This document shows positions 1 through 11,039 of a stretch of DNA of 64,000 bases, piece after piece (position 1 is the first letter of the stretch; every line of letters starts with the position of its first letter). A program made the position numbers and the translations under genes. The notes beneath the pieces were generated by a model. The model had not been told where the DNA came from. It saw nothing but the letters and a program-made list of their open reading frames with translations, and made no database searches. The stretch lies in the NCBI RefSeq assembly GCF_007655135.1, contig NC_045134.1, positions 6,344,982 through 6,408,981 of the forward strand, in the 5' to 3' direction. The stretch is from Punica granatum (taxonomy: Eukaryota; Streptophyta; Magnoliopsida; Myrtales; Lythraceae).

Positions 1-129
1 TTTGTTGACTAGAAATCTTCTTGATGATATCTTTTGAAACAGATTTTGAGCATGAATCAGGATGAGCTCTTCTGAATTGCAATTTTTGCCTAAGTAGTCC
101 TTTTTCTGAACACCTCCCTGTATATGCAG

Positions 130-2765
130 GTTGGTTGTGGAGCTGGGAACACTATATTTCCATTGGTTGCTACTTATCCTGATATTTTTGTTCACGCGTG
201 TGATTTCTCGCCCCGCGCAGTTAACTTGGTTAAGGTTTGACTTCTTTGCTTTAATTTCTCTCTTAAAAAGACTAGGATTTTCATCTATTTTCTGCTGATG
301 TAAGCTGCATAGTTAAATTTTTTGGAATTTCCTATCATTGAACTCCGATGAAATTTCATCTGTTGGGTGTTGACTCAAGGCAGAAGAGCAATACTGTAGT
401 TACTTTTATGAAATTTCATGCGCTAAGTTTTCCTCGTACGCTGGATATTTTTAGTGATTCAGCTGAGAAATAATGCAAAATGACATAGTGTTGAGGTCTT
501 GTTTCCTGTCTCCTTAGAACTCAAGGACACAGGGCTACATGGGGGTATGAGCCTATAATCACGAGCCTTAGTTTTTCCTACTTTAAAAAAAAAAAAAGAA
601 GTCTTGTTTTTCTAATTGTCAAATATTTGTCTTTTAAGAGCTTTTTGTATGTATTCATCCTACCGTTTGCAGTTTTCTTGTTGCTGGTCTACGATGAGAT
701 TTTCCCTTTCACTGCAGTTGCATAAAGACTTCACGGACTCCCGCATCAGTGCATTTGTTTGTGATTTAACCGCTGATGACCTCATCGAACATGTTCCTCC
801 ATCTTCAGTTGACATTGTGACAATGGTAAATAAGCAGAATTATAGGTTTATACAGATGCGAGTGATCTGGGTGTTAACTAGCTGACCTGTTAAGCAGATA
901 TTTGTCTTATCTGCAGTAAGCCCAGAGAAGATGCCTTTTGTATTGCAGAATATCAGGAAAGTTCTGAAGGTGAGTTTTCCACTTATACCTCTGTAAATGA
1001 TTAACTTAATCAGTAAGCATGTCAAGATTGTCTAGAAGATGTTTAATATATGCTTTCACATTCCAGCCAAATGGTCATGTGCTGTTTCGTGATTATGCAA
1101 CTGGTGATTTAGCCCAGGTTGGTCAGCATTACCTTGTTTCCCTTTAGCTCTTTGCCATTCTTGATAGGAGATCGAGGGAAAGTTTGCCCCGCCTTAACTG
1201 TTTGCAAATTATCTTTTCAGTTTCTCTGTTCTATTTGCAGGAAAGATTTTCTATTAAGGATCAAATGATCAGTGAAAATTTTTATGTTCGGGGCGATGGT
1301 ACTGTAAGTGCTTACATTTGGTGCTCTCTTTTGTTCGTTAGATGCATCTCCGTGTCAGCCAACTGATGAGCAATATTTTGTGCTTGCAGCGTGCCTTCTA
1401 CTTCTCTAACGATTTCTTAGCAGATTTGTTTAAAGACAATTGGTTTGATGTGGAAGAGCTTGGCTTATGTTGCAAGCAAGTTGAGAATCGGTCCAGGGAG
1501 TTGGTTATGAATCGGTATATATCTGAATGTCAAAACCTATCCACATTTTACTGATGTAAATTTTTGCAGGTTAAAGTATTTGTTAAAACAGTTGATCCGG
1601 TTTTTTGATCATTTAATGTGATTTCAGGCGATGGGTGCAAGCTGTATTTCGTTTATTGGACTTTGGACATCCTACTGGTACAGATGCTGGTAATGAAGTA
1701 GAACCCTGCATTCAAGAAAATAATGGACTTAACTCTGAGAATACTATGAGAGTTCCTGTAGATGATTCCGAGATTGACATGTCCGAGGGTATTGCATTCA
1801 GCATGTTTGGCGTCCCTCCTACAGATAATGAGGTCAACTTGTCGCCACTCACTTTGCTCCCGTTTTTTGCCAAGTATCTCATTTTTTGGCAACTGACATG
1901 TCAAATTATGCTGTAAGGTTCATTTTTGTACAGTTTAAACTGCATTGAGATATCAAAACAAGGGAATGTAGGTGAATCAAAGAGATAGTCCATACAATAT
2001 GTAATTGTCTGTTAATTTGTAATGAATTGCTTTTTCATGTGTTCCTTACAGATTATTGATGTCAATCTCAAAGATGACAGTTTCAAGATAAGAGTTCTGT
2101 CCAAGGAGTACCAGCACACATGTAAATCAACTGGTTTGATGCTCTGGGAATCTGCTTATTTAATGGCCTCTATTCTGTCTCGAAACCTTAATATAGTCTC
2201 GGGAAAGCGGGTCTTGGAGCTTGGGTGCGGTTGTGGAGGCATATGCTCAATGGTGGCAGCGCGATCAGCTGACCTCGTCATTGCCTCAGATGGAGATCCT
2301 AAAGCACTTGACCTCTTGACTGACAATATCTCGTCCAACTTAAGACCACCTCTTGTTAACAAACTGAGCACAAAGAGGCTTGAGTGGGGAAATATGGAAC
2401 ATATTGAGGCCATCAAAGCTGAAAACCAGAAGGGCTTTGAAGTCATCATAGGCACTGATGTCACATACGTTCCCGAAGCAATTTTGCCACTCTTTGCAAC
2501 GGCAAAGGAGTTGATCGCTACAAACTGTGTCCTTGGAGAAAATGAAGCCTCTGCATTGATTCTCTGCCATGTCTTTCGCCGAGTTGATGAGCCGTCTATT
2601 GTTTCAGCTGCATCCAGATATGGGTTTAGATTAGTCGATAGATGGCCTTCAGGAATTTCGGGCGATTCAAGCGAAAGCATCATCTGGTCTTGGTTTCCCA
2701 AGGACGGGAATGAGGTATGTAACTTTAGTACAGCTTTAAACATCATGTATTTTCAGGTGGAGTGA
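130..2765 (+). CDS. Two-domain SAM-dependent methyltransferase, TRM140/METTL2-like (5' end outside window)
   Basis: Exons read as 130-234, 718-825, 898-969, 1067-1117, 1241-1303, 1390-1514, 1628-1832 and 2052-2765; all junctions are AG/GT and in phase. The first visible exon opens with VGCGAGNT, motif I of a class I methyltransferase, followed by ACDFSPRAV, FVLSAVSPEKM and FRDYATGDLAQ, which match the METTL2/METTL6/TRM140 family that makes 3-methylcytidine in tRNA anticodon loops. The last exon holds a second Rossmann domain with LELGCGCGGIC and a GTDVTYVPE stretch (DxxY type), as in METTL21/FAM86-like protein methyltransferases. This fusion is known in plants (Arabidopsis At2g26200 type). 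The N-terminal exons lie left of the window. The stop is at 2763-2765. A splice from 2714 to 2757 would give the same stop but leave only a 42-base intron, so read-through is preferred. Confidence 0.88.
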
Positions 2766-3236
2766 TACAGTTTCTAGACATTGCTGAATTATTTATGCTA
2801 AGGATAGGCGGTTTTGATTAGATATACCAGGAGCGTACAAACATTTCGCAGAGAAAACTGTATTGTGTAAAACCAATTCTTTTAGCGGTTTGGACTTGTT
2901 TCACATGTTCCTACTTTTGTTCATCTGCACAAAAAATTATCGAATATGGTGGATCTTCAATAATAGGTGCATGATATGCAGCCCGCACTCAGTATGTAAG
3001 GACTGAGAGTGGGCGCAGTTCAGTTTTTATTTGGTTTCCAAAGCTAAAACTGAGTAGTGCCTGAGAGGACCAACACAGAAGAACTAGGTTTCCAGTTTCG
3101 ATTTTGTTCCGTATACACACGTTCTCTTTTCTCCATTCCATTTTGTATGAATGCACCGCGTGCGCGCGCGCGCACAGGGAGAGGGAGAGAGAGAGAGAGA
3201 GAGGGAGGGAGGGAGGGAGGGAGGGAGGGAGAGAGA
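2766..3236. other. Spacer between methyltransferase gene and first MIR156 hairpin; stem-loop and microsatellites
   Basis: No gene seen. An imperfect stem-loop lies at 2981-3014 (CACTCAGT and ACTGAGAGTG arms) about 215 bases after the methyltransferase stop. A GC/GT alternating tract at about 3158-3175 is followed by a GA/GGGA microsatellite to 3239. The latter lies just 3' of the minus-strand hairpin, where the plus-strand copies have a short CT-rich tract, so it looks like an expansion of that tract. Confidence 0.6.
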
Positions 3237-3331
3237 GGGTGTGACAGATAGAGAGTGAGCACAGAGAGCTTCAAGCATGTGTGTCCATGCAAGAAAGAAC
3301 CATTTGTGCTCACTCTCTCCTGTCACATCCC
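3237..3331 (-). ncRNA. MIR156: MIR156 hairpin, copy A (minus strand)
   Basis: Read on the minus strand, the 5' arm is TGACAGGAGAGAGTGAGCAC (plus coordinates 3306-3325), one base from canonical miR156 (A7 to G). The 3' arm GTGCTCACTCTCTATCTGTC (3243-3262) is a typical miR156 star with one bulge. The lower stem (GGGATG against ACACCC) and the loop segment with TTCTTTCTTGCATGG align with copies C and D, which fixes the strand. miR156 is cleaved from its precursor by DCL1 and represses SPL transcription factors; a G at position 7 can still pair by G:U. The TATA box is at 3507-3516 on the same strand. The longer ORFs over this hairpin are accidental. Confidence 0.88.
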
Positions 3332-3506
3332 ATTGTTACCATCCGACTATAATGATAGAATTACATGGACGTGAAAAACACCAAACATGAGATGATATGT
3401 GAAGCCTCGAAATCAATTCCGGTGTTCCCTTTGCGTCGGAACACATGGGATCTGATCTGAATGTTTTCTGAGTGTGTGATGATGAGAAGTTGAAGGTCTG
3501 TTCCTC

Positions 3507-3516
3507 TTTATATATA
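3507..3516 (-). promoter_or_regulatory. TATA box of MIR156 copy A
   Basis: The minus strand reads TATATATAAA followed by GAGG, about 180 bases upstream of the hairpin. The next 50 bases (CTTCTCATCATCACACACTC, plus 3471-3490) match the segment after the TATA box of copies C and D, so the transcription start is probably near 3475-3485. Confidence 0.65.
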
Positions 3517-3519
3517 GCT

Positions 3520-4680
3520 TGGAGAATGGAGAAGAAGAGCTCTTTGCATCAGATCCCAATAGAGGGAATAACTCTGTTAATTCTCCTTCCACTTATCTTC
3601 TCTCATTCCCTCCTAATATTTTAAAATGTTATCCTCTCATGAAGCAGAGGGTGAGAGGTCTCAGTCTTCTGTTCAGATGGAATGTTGTCTGTTTGGTTAT
3701 GGAAACAGTTCTCAGTTCCTGTGCTCGTGGGAAAAACGACTTTGAGGATCGAATAACATTTCCCAGTTTTTCTGTATCCAAACTAATGCGTATGTTGTAA
3801 TATACGACTTGACATTCCATGTTCACACTCTCTGGGGAAGTCATTTTTTACCCCCTCCTGTTTGATTTGGTTGCAAGCGAGGTGCAATATTAAGGAGCTA
3901 GCTACTTGGAATTCGACTCTGACTTTGCTTGACCAAGTCAGGCTCGGTTTCATGTAATGGGAGTCTTTAGCTCTGGCTTTATGACTTACAAGTTGAGTTG
4001 AGCTCAATTGTTGGCTGTATCGACTGAAATCGTGCACCACTGGCTAGCCAGCGTAGACTACCGAGTCGACGCACCTGAACTGTAGTTTAGTTGAAAAAGA
4101 GCAGGTGAGCCAGTTGATTCCACTGTGGGCTCGATTTGCAGCTACGGTTCGCCATTTTCTCAAAATATAGGGATCAGATTTTCGTTCCATCCAACCATCT
4201 ATTTCCGTTAGATCACCAGGTTTGCTCGAGATCGACTAGTCATGCCATTCATATTGAACGTGCCTTGCCACATGAGAACGTGGATTCCTGTATATCACCA
4301 GGATTGAGTGATAGATTTTCCTTTTTGCGCTGTTTGGAGAGGGAATGTTCTTTGGCGGGGAACATTCAAAACCCACCCTCTGATAATAATTGGATTGAAA
4401 GTCGATGCCCAATAATTTCATCAGTTAATTCTCCATTACACACCCCTTTTAGAAGAAAGGGGGAAGCAATCAAAAGCACATGGCAGTTAAGTGACACAAA
4501 CGTTTCGGTAAAAAACCAAGTTTTTTTCTTCTTTTTTTTTCTCAGGCAGTCAAGTGGATCATTCATTAATCTATGGCAAAAACGGATACAGGTAAAATGC
4601 CTGAGCAGAAATTACAAGAATGGAAATAAACGGCTTATCTGTCGGACAAACTACAAAGAATAATATGAGAAAAAAATCAA
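3520..4680. repeat. MIR156 upstream cassette, copy A (reverse relative to C/D)
   Basis: This stretch is collinear with 15300-16430 of copy B (for example the segment with CCAACCATCTATTTC, and CCTGTATATCACCAGGA). It holds no convincing protein gene. It contains the palindrome at 4343-4367 and is read as the promoter-distal part of the minus-strand MIR156 gene. Homology to B fades near 4660. Confidence 0.6.
4343..4367. promoter_or_regulatory. GAATGTTC/GAACATTC palindrome upstream of MIR156 A
   Basis: Perfect 8-base arms with a 9-base spacer, 0.83 kb upstream of the TATA box. Each arm is a GAAnnTTC module, the half-site pattern of heat-shock elements. The same motif recurs in all four MIR156 cassettes. 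Confidence 0.55.
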
Positions 4681-4732
4681 AGAAGAACATATACAATTGT
4701 AATTTGCTATCTTAAAACCGTTAGCTCCGATT

Positions 4733-5330
4733 ACTACCTACTAAGGGTGTGCACAGGTACCGGGTATACTCGGAACTGGTTGGAACCTACCCATTAGGGT
4801 AGGGTCCGAGTAGTTTGTATTGAAAATATGGTAGGTTTTTGGTATTAAAATTGGGAATCGGTAAAAATCGATTTCAGTTCGATTCCTGCCTACAGGGTAC
4901 CCGAAACCGGTTATTTATTAAAAAAAAAAGAGGAAAGAGTAAAGTTATTATCTCCTCTAATGAATCAGAACAAAAGTACTTTGTTATGTGGGATCGTATT
5001 ATGGATGTTTAATTTTGTCGATAGATTGATGAGACATATTATTTTTTTGTTGTTGTGGATTAATCTAAATTTTGTCGATATTTTATTTGGCGTGATTACT
5101 GATTATGTATGTGATACTTTCGGTTTTATTTAGCAATAGAAAAAAATTTACAGGTTCCAATAGGGTACTCGGAACCTGTGGTATAATATAGGTTCTAGGT
5201 AGGTTCCGGTTCCAGGATTCAACAGGGTAGGGTCCGGTTCCAAAATCTTAGAATCTGTCCCTTACAGAATAGGGTCCGGGTATTGTGAAAAATACAGGGT
5301 ACTCGGAACCGATCACCCTACTACCTACTA
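4733..5330. mobile_element. hAT-type MITE with 11-base flanking direct repeat
   Basis: The element spans 4744-5319 and begins AGGGTGTGCACAGGTACCGG. It ends with the partly complementary GGTACTCGGAACCGATCACCCT. Both sides carry the direct repeat ACTACCTACTA (4733-4743, 5320-5330). The interior is rich in repeated GGTACC/GGTTCC/GGGTAGGGTCCG motifs and has no coding capacity. Copy B lacks it at the matching place. hAT elements normally duplicate 8 bases; the 11-base repeat may include chance matches or part of the terminus. Confidence 0.7.
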
Positions 5331-6050
5331 GTAATATTTCATCGTGGACCTCAATAGTAATTGGGAAGGAGGACATCCTAAACCCACAATGAAATTCTAC
5401 TTCATAATGAAGTAGGGTAGTCAAGATATCTCGAGCCAATATCCGATCGCAAGATCCCACCAACAATCACGACCAAAAGACATAATCAGTCGATCTAACC
5501 CTGAACAGCTCATGCCCTAAGTAACCAAACCAAGGAAGCCCAATGTCTCCTTGCGGTTCATACAAGCGATCACAACAAGACCTTAAGTAATCAAACCAAA
5601 GGAGCCAAAGCCTCCTCGATCGGTTCAGACCAGCGATCACAATACGAACCGAGACTTGCAAAAACCAAAGAAAAAGAGCAAGCCACAAAAGGTCGGTCTT
5701 TGTAGGCAGGAAGTAGGACTAACAGACCGATGACGCGATCGTGTGTCGAGGTGGGTGAGAATACTATTGCGGGGAGGCCGAGAGAAGAATCCGTCACCAG
5801 TGGGAAAGTTAGAGAAGCCAATCGGTCCAGGTCAAGGCGGAGGAGGGTGCAACTCCTGTGCCTGTTTGTGAAATCCGTCACCAAAGGTAAAATTCCAAAT
5901 TTTAGTGTGAAATCCTGCAGAAAAATATTTTTGTATTGAGCTTCTTGTATGTTTTATATGGCATATTTGTTTGTCTCATTGACTTACAAGATGTTCTCAT
6001 GGTTTGGAATTAGTGAGACGAACTCGATATGGGCATTTTTATATCTAGAT
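5331..6050. other. Unassigned intergenic DNA with a 66-base tandem duplication
   Basis: No gene recognised. Two adjacent, diverged copies of a 66-base unit occupy about 5515-5580 and 5581-5646 (shared CAAACCAA, GCGATCACAA). The short ORFs here have no recognisable domain. Confidence 0.45.
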
Positions 6051-6599
6051 TGTTAGGAAAAAATTTTAGGCCTATTTCGGATTTGGGCTCATCTGCAACT
6101 CAAAAATTTAAGCCAATGGATTGCTAACCATTATCTTTTATAAATCTATGGATTTTCTCTCAACTTTTTCAAGTGGGATTATTTCCAACACCTACACTCA
6201 CCATTCTTCATATAGGAGAGAAATTATCCCAACAATTCTCCCCCTTCTCGACTATGTGGAGGACTTCGAGCCAGACTTCTACTTCCGGACTCGGATACCA
6301 ATTGTTAGGCCATTCATTAGCCACGAGTTCCATACTCGGGCCTTGGTGTGGTGTGGGCTTCCACGCATAGCGTGTGCACTTCCCAAGATCGTTACATTGG
6401 GCTCTGATACCACTTGTTAGGTAAAATTCACATGCATACTTTGGATTTGGATCTATCCGCAACTCAAAAGCTTAAGCCAATGGATTGTTAGACCATTATC
6501 TCTCATAAACTTAGGGATTTTCTTTTAACTTTTTCATGTGAGACTATCTCCAACACCTACACTCACCATTCTCCATATAGAAGAGAAACCGTCCCAACA
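6051..6599 (-). mobile_element. TRIM (terminal-repeat retrotransposon in miniature)
   Basis: Two similar long terminal repeats, 6051-6234 and 6415-6599, both read TGTTAGG...CCCAACA on the plus strand. On the minus strand a primer-binding site TGGTATCAGAGCCC (plus 6399-6412) lies two bases after the first LTR, matching the 3' end of initiator tRNA-Met. A polypurine tract (GAGAAGGGGGAGAAT, plus 6235-6249) directly precedes the second. The flanks TAGAT and TAGAC look like a slightly diverged 5-base target duplication. The interior is only about 180 bases and codes for nothing, as expected of a TRIM. Confidence 0.85.
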
Positions 6600-6654
6600 T
6601 AGACTTACAAAAATATTTGTTTATATCTAGAGGTATTTTCGCGAAATACCTCTG

Positions 6655-7395
6655 GATATAAAAGAAATAATAAAAACCAAATAATTTAGTGACAAATAAG
6701 GATGGGCCAATAGGATTAGGACGCACAACAACAAAAGGAGTCTCCTAATCAACAAATCAAAGCTCTCGAAGATCTAATGCTTAAAGTATATTTGCTTTAT
6801 GTGTTGGAAATTATCTTACATTTAATTAAACAAATTAGTTTGCAAAGAATCATTGACAAATCTCAGGACCCACAGCTGCAAAAATGATTTTTGGGGCCGG
6901 ATTTCGCCATCCCTCTTTTAACTTTCCTTAAGGAGAGTTATGTGATTTGAGAAAACAAAGTAGATTATACTCAGTAAATTGAATAAACTAGGACCAACAA
7001 ATCGAGTACCGAAGATATCATGCTCATCGCTAAAAGATTCGTATATTGTGTCGTAATCATATCGTAACTGGGTCCATAGTACACTACATCTTAAAACTAT
7101 AATTATAGCTACGATCACTATGTAGAAGCATATTTGGATATGTGATTAATCATTATAATATAACCCTACTGCGAACGGACTTGAAATTGATTGTGCATAA
7201 TACCCTTCGAGTAAGTTATGCATGCTCATTCGACAATTTACTTGCAATTTAGGTAAATTACTTAATTGTAGAATAATTGCATTTTTTTTTGGTGAAAGAA
7301 TACTTGCATATTTAATGGCGGCTACCGTATATTTGCTTATAATAGCCTTACATATTGTTACTGTAGAAAAGTAAATATGTTAGTACGTATACATT
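6655..7395. repeat. Array block R4, copy A
   Basis: Homologous in the same orientation to 16605-17300 (copy B) and 23325-24430 (copy C). Shared landmarks include CAAATCTCAGGACCCAC, CCTTAAGGAGAGTTATGTGA and GTAAATATGTTAGTACGTAT. No coding potential is seen. Its constant orientation contrasts with the flipped MIR156 cassette next to it. Confidence 0.65.
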
Positions 7396-9185
7396 TTCCT
7401 GTAGGCTGCTTCTTCAGTGCAAATTTTTTGTTAGTTTCACATCATATATATCTAATTTGTACTCTTAGATTTCTCTCAATTTAATTTTGACCATCCATTT
7501 TTATAAGTTTTAAAATTTCAAAAATACTCTTGACAAATCACACTTTGATCCATTTATTATATAAAATGTGACTTTTATCCGCTATTCTTTCCGTCAATCT
7601 TCAACCCCATCACAAATCCGGATTGCCATATTCTTCTATCTCAGCATTTGGATTTTATTAAGGGGGCGGCAAGAACTTATTTATTTAATCAACGTTTGTT
7701 TTTTGGAGAAATTAAAGATTTCAGTGTGCATTTTATTAATAAATGTGTTTTTTGGTCTGGCCTCGACGGGAACCATCTCTGGTTGGCTTGGCTATCTGCC
7801 TATGCTCTTCTCCATCATTGACGTCATCAAGGAGGTATATTTGCTTTGTCGGCTTCTCCATTGTACTGATTGTCCGCACTAAGTGCACAGAGTTTAGCCT
7901 TTTGCTTCTGAACTTGGACGAGACTTTTCACAAGCTGTGATTTTTCTAGTCTAAACCGGAATAAAATGGAAAAAAGATTTTGTGGGTTGATCGATGTGAA
8001 GCTAAAGGGGAGAGGGGAAGAGGAAGGGGTGTGAGTGTAACAAGGGAGCTGACGTGCAGGGCAGAGAGTGATGCAGAAGGGCAGCTATCTCCATAGCAGA
8101 GGGTACTCCCTTCATCTCAGTCCGTCCAATGGACTATTTTCTTCTCCATCTTGCCTTCCCACCTTTGTCTGCTAACTGGTGAGCCCGAGAGGCCTAAGCC
8201 CCTGATGCCAGGTGACCCGAAATTCTGCATGAATCAATCAAATGCACCTTCCTTCTTCTTCACTTCTTTTTATCTCTTCTGAGATTAATTATTTGTAAAA
8301 GCATAAACCACTGTTTTTGTTCTCTTGCGGGGTTCGACAAGTGGATTATGGCCGATGATGTGGCACTTCCTCATTGGTCCATGCGTGAGGGCTAATTCGT
8401 AACACTATTGAAAGTTTATGAGATGAAAATAGGAAAGTAAAGAATGAAAATACTTTAAAAAATATGTAAAATGGACAGTACATATTGAATGAGGGGATCT
8501 AAAGGCTCATATTAGTTTTGTACGGTGCGGAAAAACCAAAATTATGCACTTTAAAATTTGGATTTCTCCTATTATATCTATACTAAAAAGAAAAGTTGGT
8601 GCATTGCCACATATTAGTTTCATGATAAAATAATCGTCGAATTCTTGGGCATCAGCCCCGCTTCCACCCAGAAAAAATATTCTCGAATTCATTCAAATTA
8701 TTATATTAAACTTGTAACTATTTAATTTTCTCAATTATGTTATATCTGATTATTCTTACCGTGACCTCCACCAATATTCCTCCTTATATAATTTAAATCA
8801 GATCAAATATGTGAATTCTATATTGTTATTTGAGGATTAACTGAGGTCGAATTAACTAGTAATAATTTTATGAATTAGATACAAATTTAAATAATATGTG
8901 GAATCATAGAGCATTTAAATTAATATAGATCGTGTTTTGCATTGAAGTACATTACTTGTCGAACCAAATATTGTAGAGATTTTTTTGACATTTTGATAGA
9001 GTCGTGGGGAATTTTTGGAGTAAAAAAAGAACATGCGTGGAAAAGTTAAGACTTACATGAAGAAGGAAAATAACGTGGGAAACACTTTTGAAAATATCAA
9101 AAAGTTGAACAAACCAATGACTTGGTAACACTTGTCAAGTAAAATATTAAAAATTCTTGAAGTCTAAGTATATAGATGTATGTAT
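7396..9185. other. Copy-A-specific intergenic DNA
   Basis: The sequence lies between array blocks R4 and R5 and has no counterpart in copy B, where R4 is followed almost directly by R5. No gene with a recognisable domain is seen. A segment at about 8106-8500 has ends faintly like Stowaway termini (CTCCCTTCAT... and reverse CCCCTCATTCA), but this is too weak to call. The rest is AT-rich. Confidence 0.35.
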
Positions 9186-9885
9186 TCATCTATTTATATA
9201 TATAGTTACCAGTACAATTAAACTCTTCGATATCAACTTATTTTTCTAGTAGGGAATGGGGAGATAGAAAATTATACTAATAAAAATTGAATTCATAACT
9301 TTTTAAGTTGAGAGCGGTAAGTATTGCACTAAATAATTTTTTTGAAGACTTTTTTTTTATTCATGCATCAAATCTAAATATAAGAATTTCCCCTTAGGGA
9401 AGTGGGAATATGTGTCGGAGGATCTATGTTTTCCCTTTTCGGATATGGTTGATCATAACAGAATTATATATAATTTTTTTTTTAAAACAAGAGTACCCAT
9501 TGCCTCAAGTAAATGGAAAAGCATATATCTTCTCAGCCAGCCAACTTTTGGTCCCGAATTCTCTTGTGATCTATATTCTATCAGCTTCTACCACTTTCAA
9601 CAAGCATTTTCTTCTTAGTTGGACTATCTCACACAACCTCGATCGAATATAAATACGAGATATGGGGATGCTGCTCAAAGCATACATTTTAAGGCTTGAA
9701 TTGATTGGGATGACTTGAAGTTATCATGACACAACTTGTAATGATGGGTACAATGGGGAAGATCCAGTGAAGGTAAGTTGCACGTCGCAGCACGTATTAA
9801 ATCTATAAATCAAGTTGGAAAGTATATATTTCTCTGAAAACATTCTGAAAGATTAGGTTTCCATCCAAAAAATAAAGGTTATTCT
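9186..9885. repeat. Array block R5, copy A
   Basis: Collinear with 17325-17415 plus 18150-18720 (B) and with 25240-26094 plus 27429-27500 (C). Shared landmarks: GGGAAGTGGGAATATGTGTC, CCCTTTTCGGATATGGTTG, CAAGTAAATGGAAAAGCA, AGGTTTCCATCC. No conserved reading frame. Confidence 0.6.
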
Positions 9886-9904
9886 TCTTTTTTTCAGTGT
9901 GTAC

Positions 9905-10075
9905 CATGATATTCGAAAGTCCAGTAACTTCAACTGATATTCAGTTCCAGTCGAGTTGACCCACTAAGGAGTAAAACTCTCACGGCAATGATTTTTTTCA
10001 ATTTACAAGATTCAAACTCGAGATTTTACTTAAGACAAACAAGCGTCGAACCACTTAAATCAACCCATGTTGATA
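9905..10075 (-). mobile_element. SINE-like dispersed repeat, copy 1
   Basis: The minus-strand reading carries GGTTGATTTAAGTGGTTCGA at the start, a CTCGAGTTTGAATC segment like a tRNA B box, then GAGAGTTTTACTCCTTAGTG and GGTCAACTCGACTGG. The same motif order recurs at 18770, 24440, 30457, 52845, 59750 and 59905. Copies 1 and 2 sit at equivalent places in array units A and B, so this insertion predates the duplication. Confidence 0.5.
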
Positions 10076-10129
10076 ATAAAGAATGCTATTCTTGATATGT
10101 AGTAAATTGCATTTATTCTGCAGCTGAGG

Positions 10130-11030
10130 TCAATTGTAAATGAGCCATTCAACAGTAGGAATAATTGACACCCTTTTTTCTTTTCAATTTTTTCCCCTTA
10201 ATAATTGACACCTTTGACGGCTGATTTCGAGGATCCAGGATCAGTTGGCTCAAGAATGATCGGTGGAGGTGCACCATGGCTATCGTGAAGGGAACTCTTG
10301 TGCTGATTGGTTTGCACATCATTCTTTGAGTTTTCCCTTATGAGTTCATATTTTCAAGTTTTCTCCTGATGATCATGGACGTCTTTGTATTGTTTAATTT
10401 TTGTTTCACTTCGGCCCCTAGCCTACCGAAAGAAAGAAAGAGAGAAATATTAAGAATAATTAAATAAATTAAACATAATCTCTGATACCGCATGAAGCAC
10501 TTGTCGGATTCTCATTGCAAGTCATCAAAATTTTGTGAAAGAAAGACTTGGTGCCAAACGGAAAAAAGGGAACGGCTGGGGTTCACACAACAAAGAGAAA
10601 ATACATTATCAATATGTATGGAATCAGCACTACCATGGCTTAGTTGAAGATCAAACGGATAGATCAAAAGATATGGCTACAGCAGTTGAAGCTTAGTTGT
10701 TATCTTCGCCATCTTTCGTGTCGGTGGGAATACGCATTCAAGATGCTTTTTAAGGGTTTATATTTATACATACACAAAGGATGAGGAGATCGCAAAACGA
10801 CTTTTCTCTTAGCCAAACACCATTCTCATATCGTATCAGCTAAAGTAAGTGGAGATGACTTTCAGGAGAAGTGTAGTTCTAGCTCCGAGCGACGCCTAAC
10901 CTGCCCTAGCTAGTTCATTTTCACTGTAATGACATACCTAGAGAATATATCACCATGTCGAGTTTTATGTGGATGAATACAATACCAACATGAGAGTCAT
11001 GTCAGTGAGGTCATACTGTTCTTAGTCTAT
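10130..11030. repeat. Array block R6, copy A
   Basis: Collinear with 19010-19640 (B) and 27580-28260 (C). Landmarks: CAGTAGGAATAATTGACACC, CGGCTGGGGTTCAC, GGATAGATCAAAAGAT. No conserved protein frame. Copies B and C carry a TATA-like TTATAAA upstream of the conserved core; copy A does not. Confidence 0.55.
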
Positions 11031-11039
11031 TGGTTAAAT

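Noticed and set aside
3242..3262. Plus-strand reading of hairpins A and B as 21-nt miR156 variants (TGACAGATAGAGAGTGAGCAC-like)
   Set aside because: That arm matches the star strand of copies C and D in reverse. The loop, leader and TATA box align only when A and B are read on the minus strand.
3044..3326. Open frames over MIR156 A
   Set aside because: They translate a GA/GGGA microsatellite and the hairpin; low complexity and no family.
4136..4663. 175-codon plus-strand open frame
   Set aside because: No recognisable domain, and the frame is broken in the collinear copy B.
8106..8500. Stowaway-like MITE or miR319-like hairpin
   Set aside because: The ends only loosely resemble Stowaway termini, and the CTCCCTTCATCTCAGTCC string does not pair with a nearby complement.
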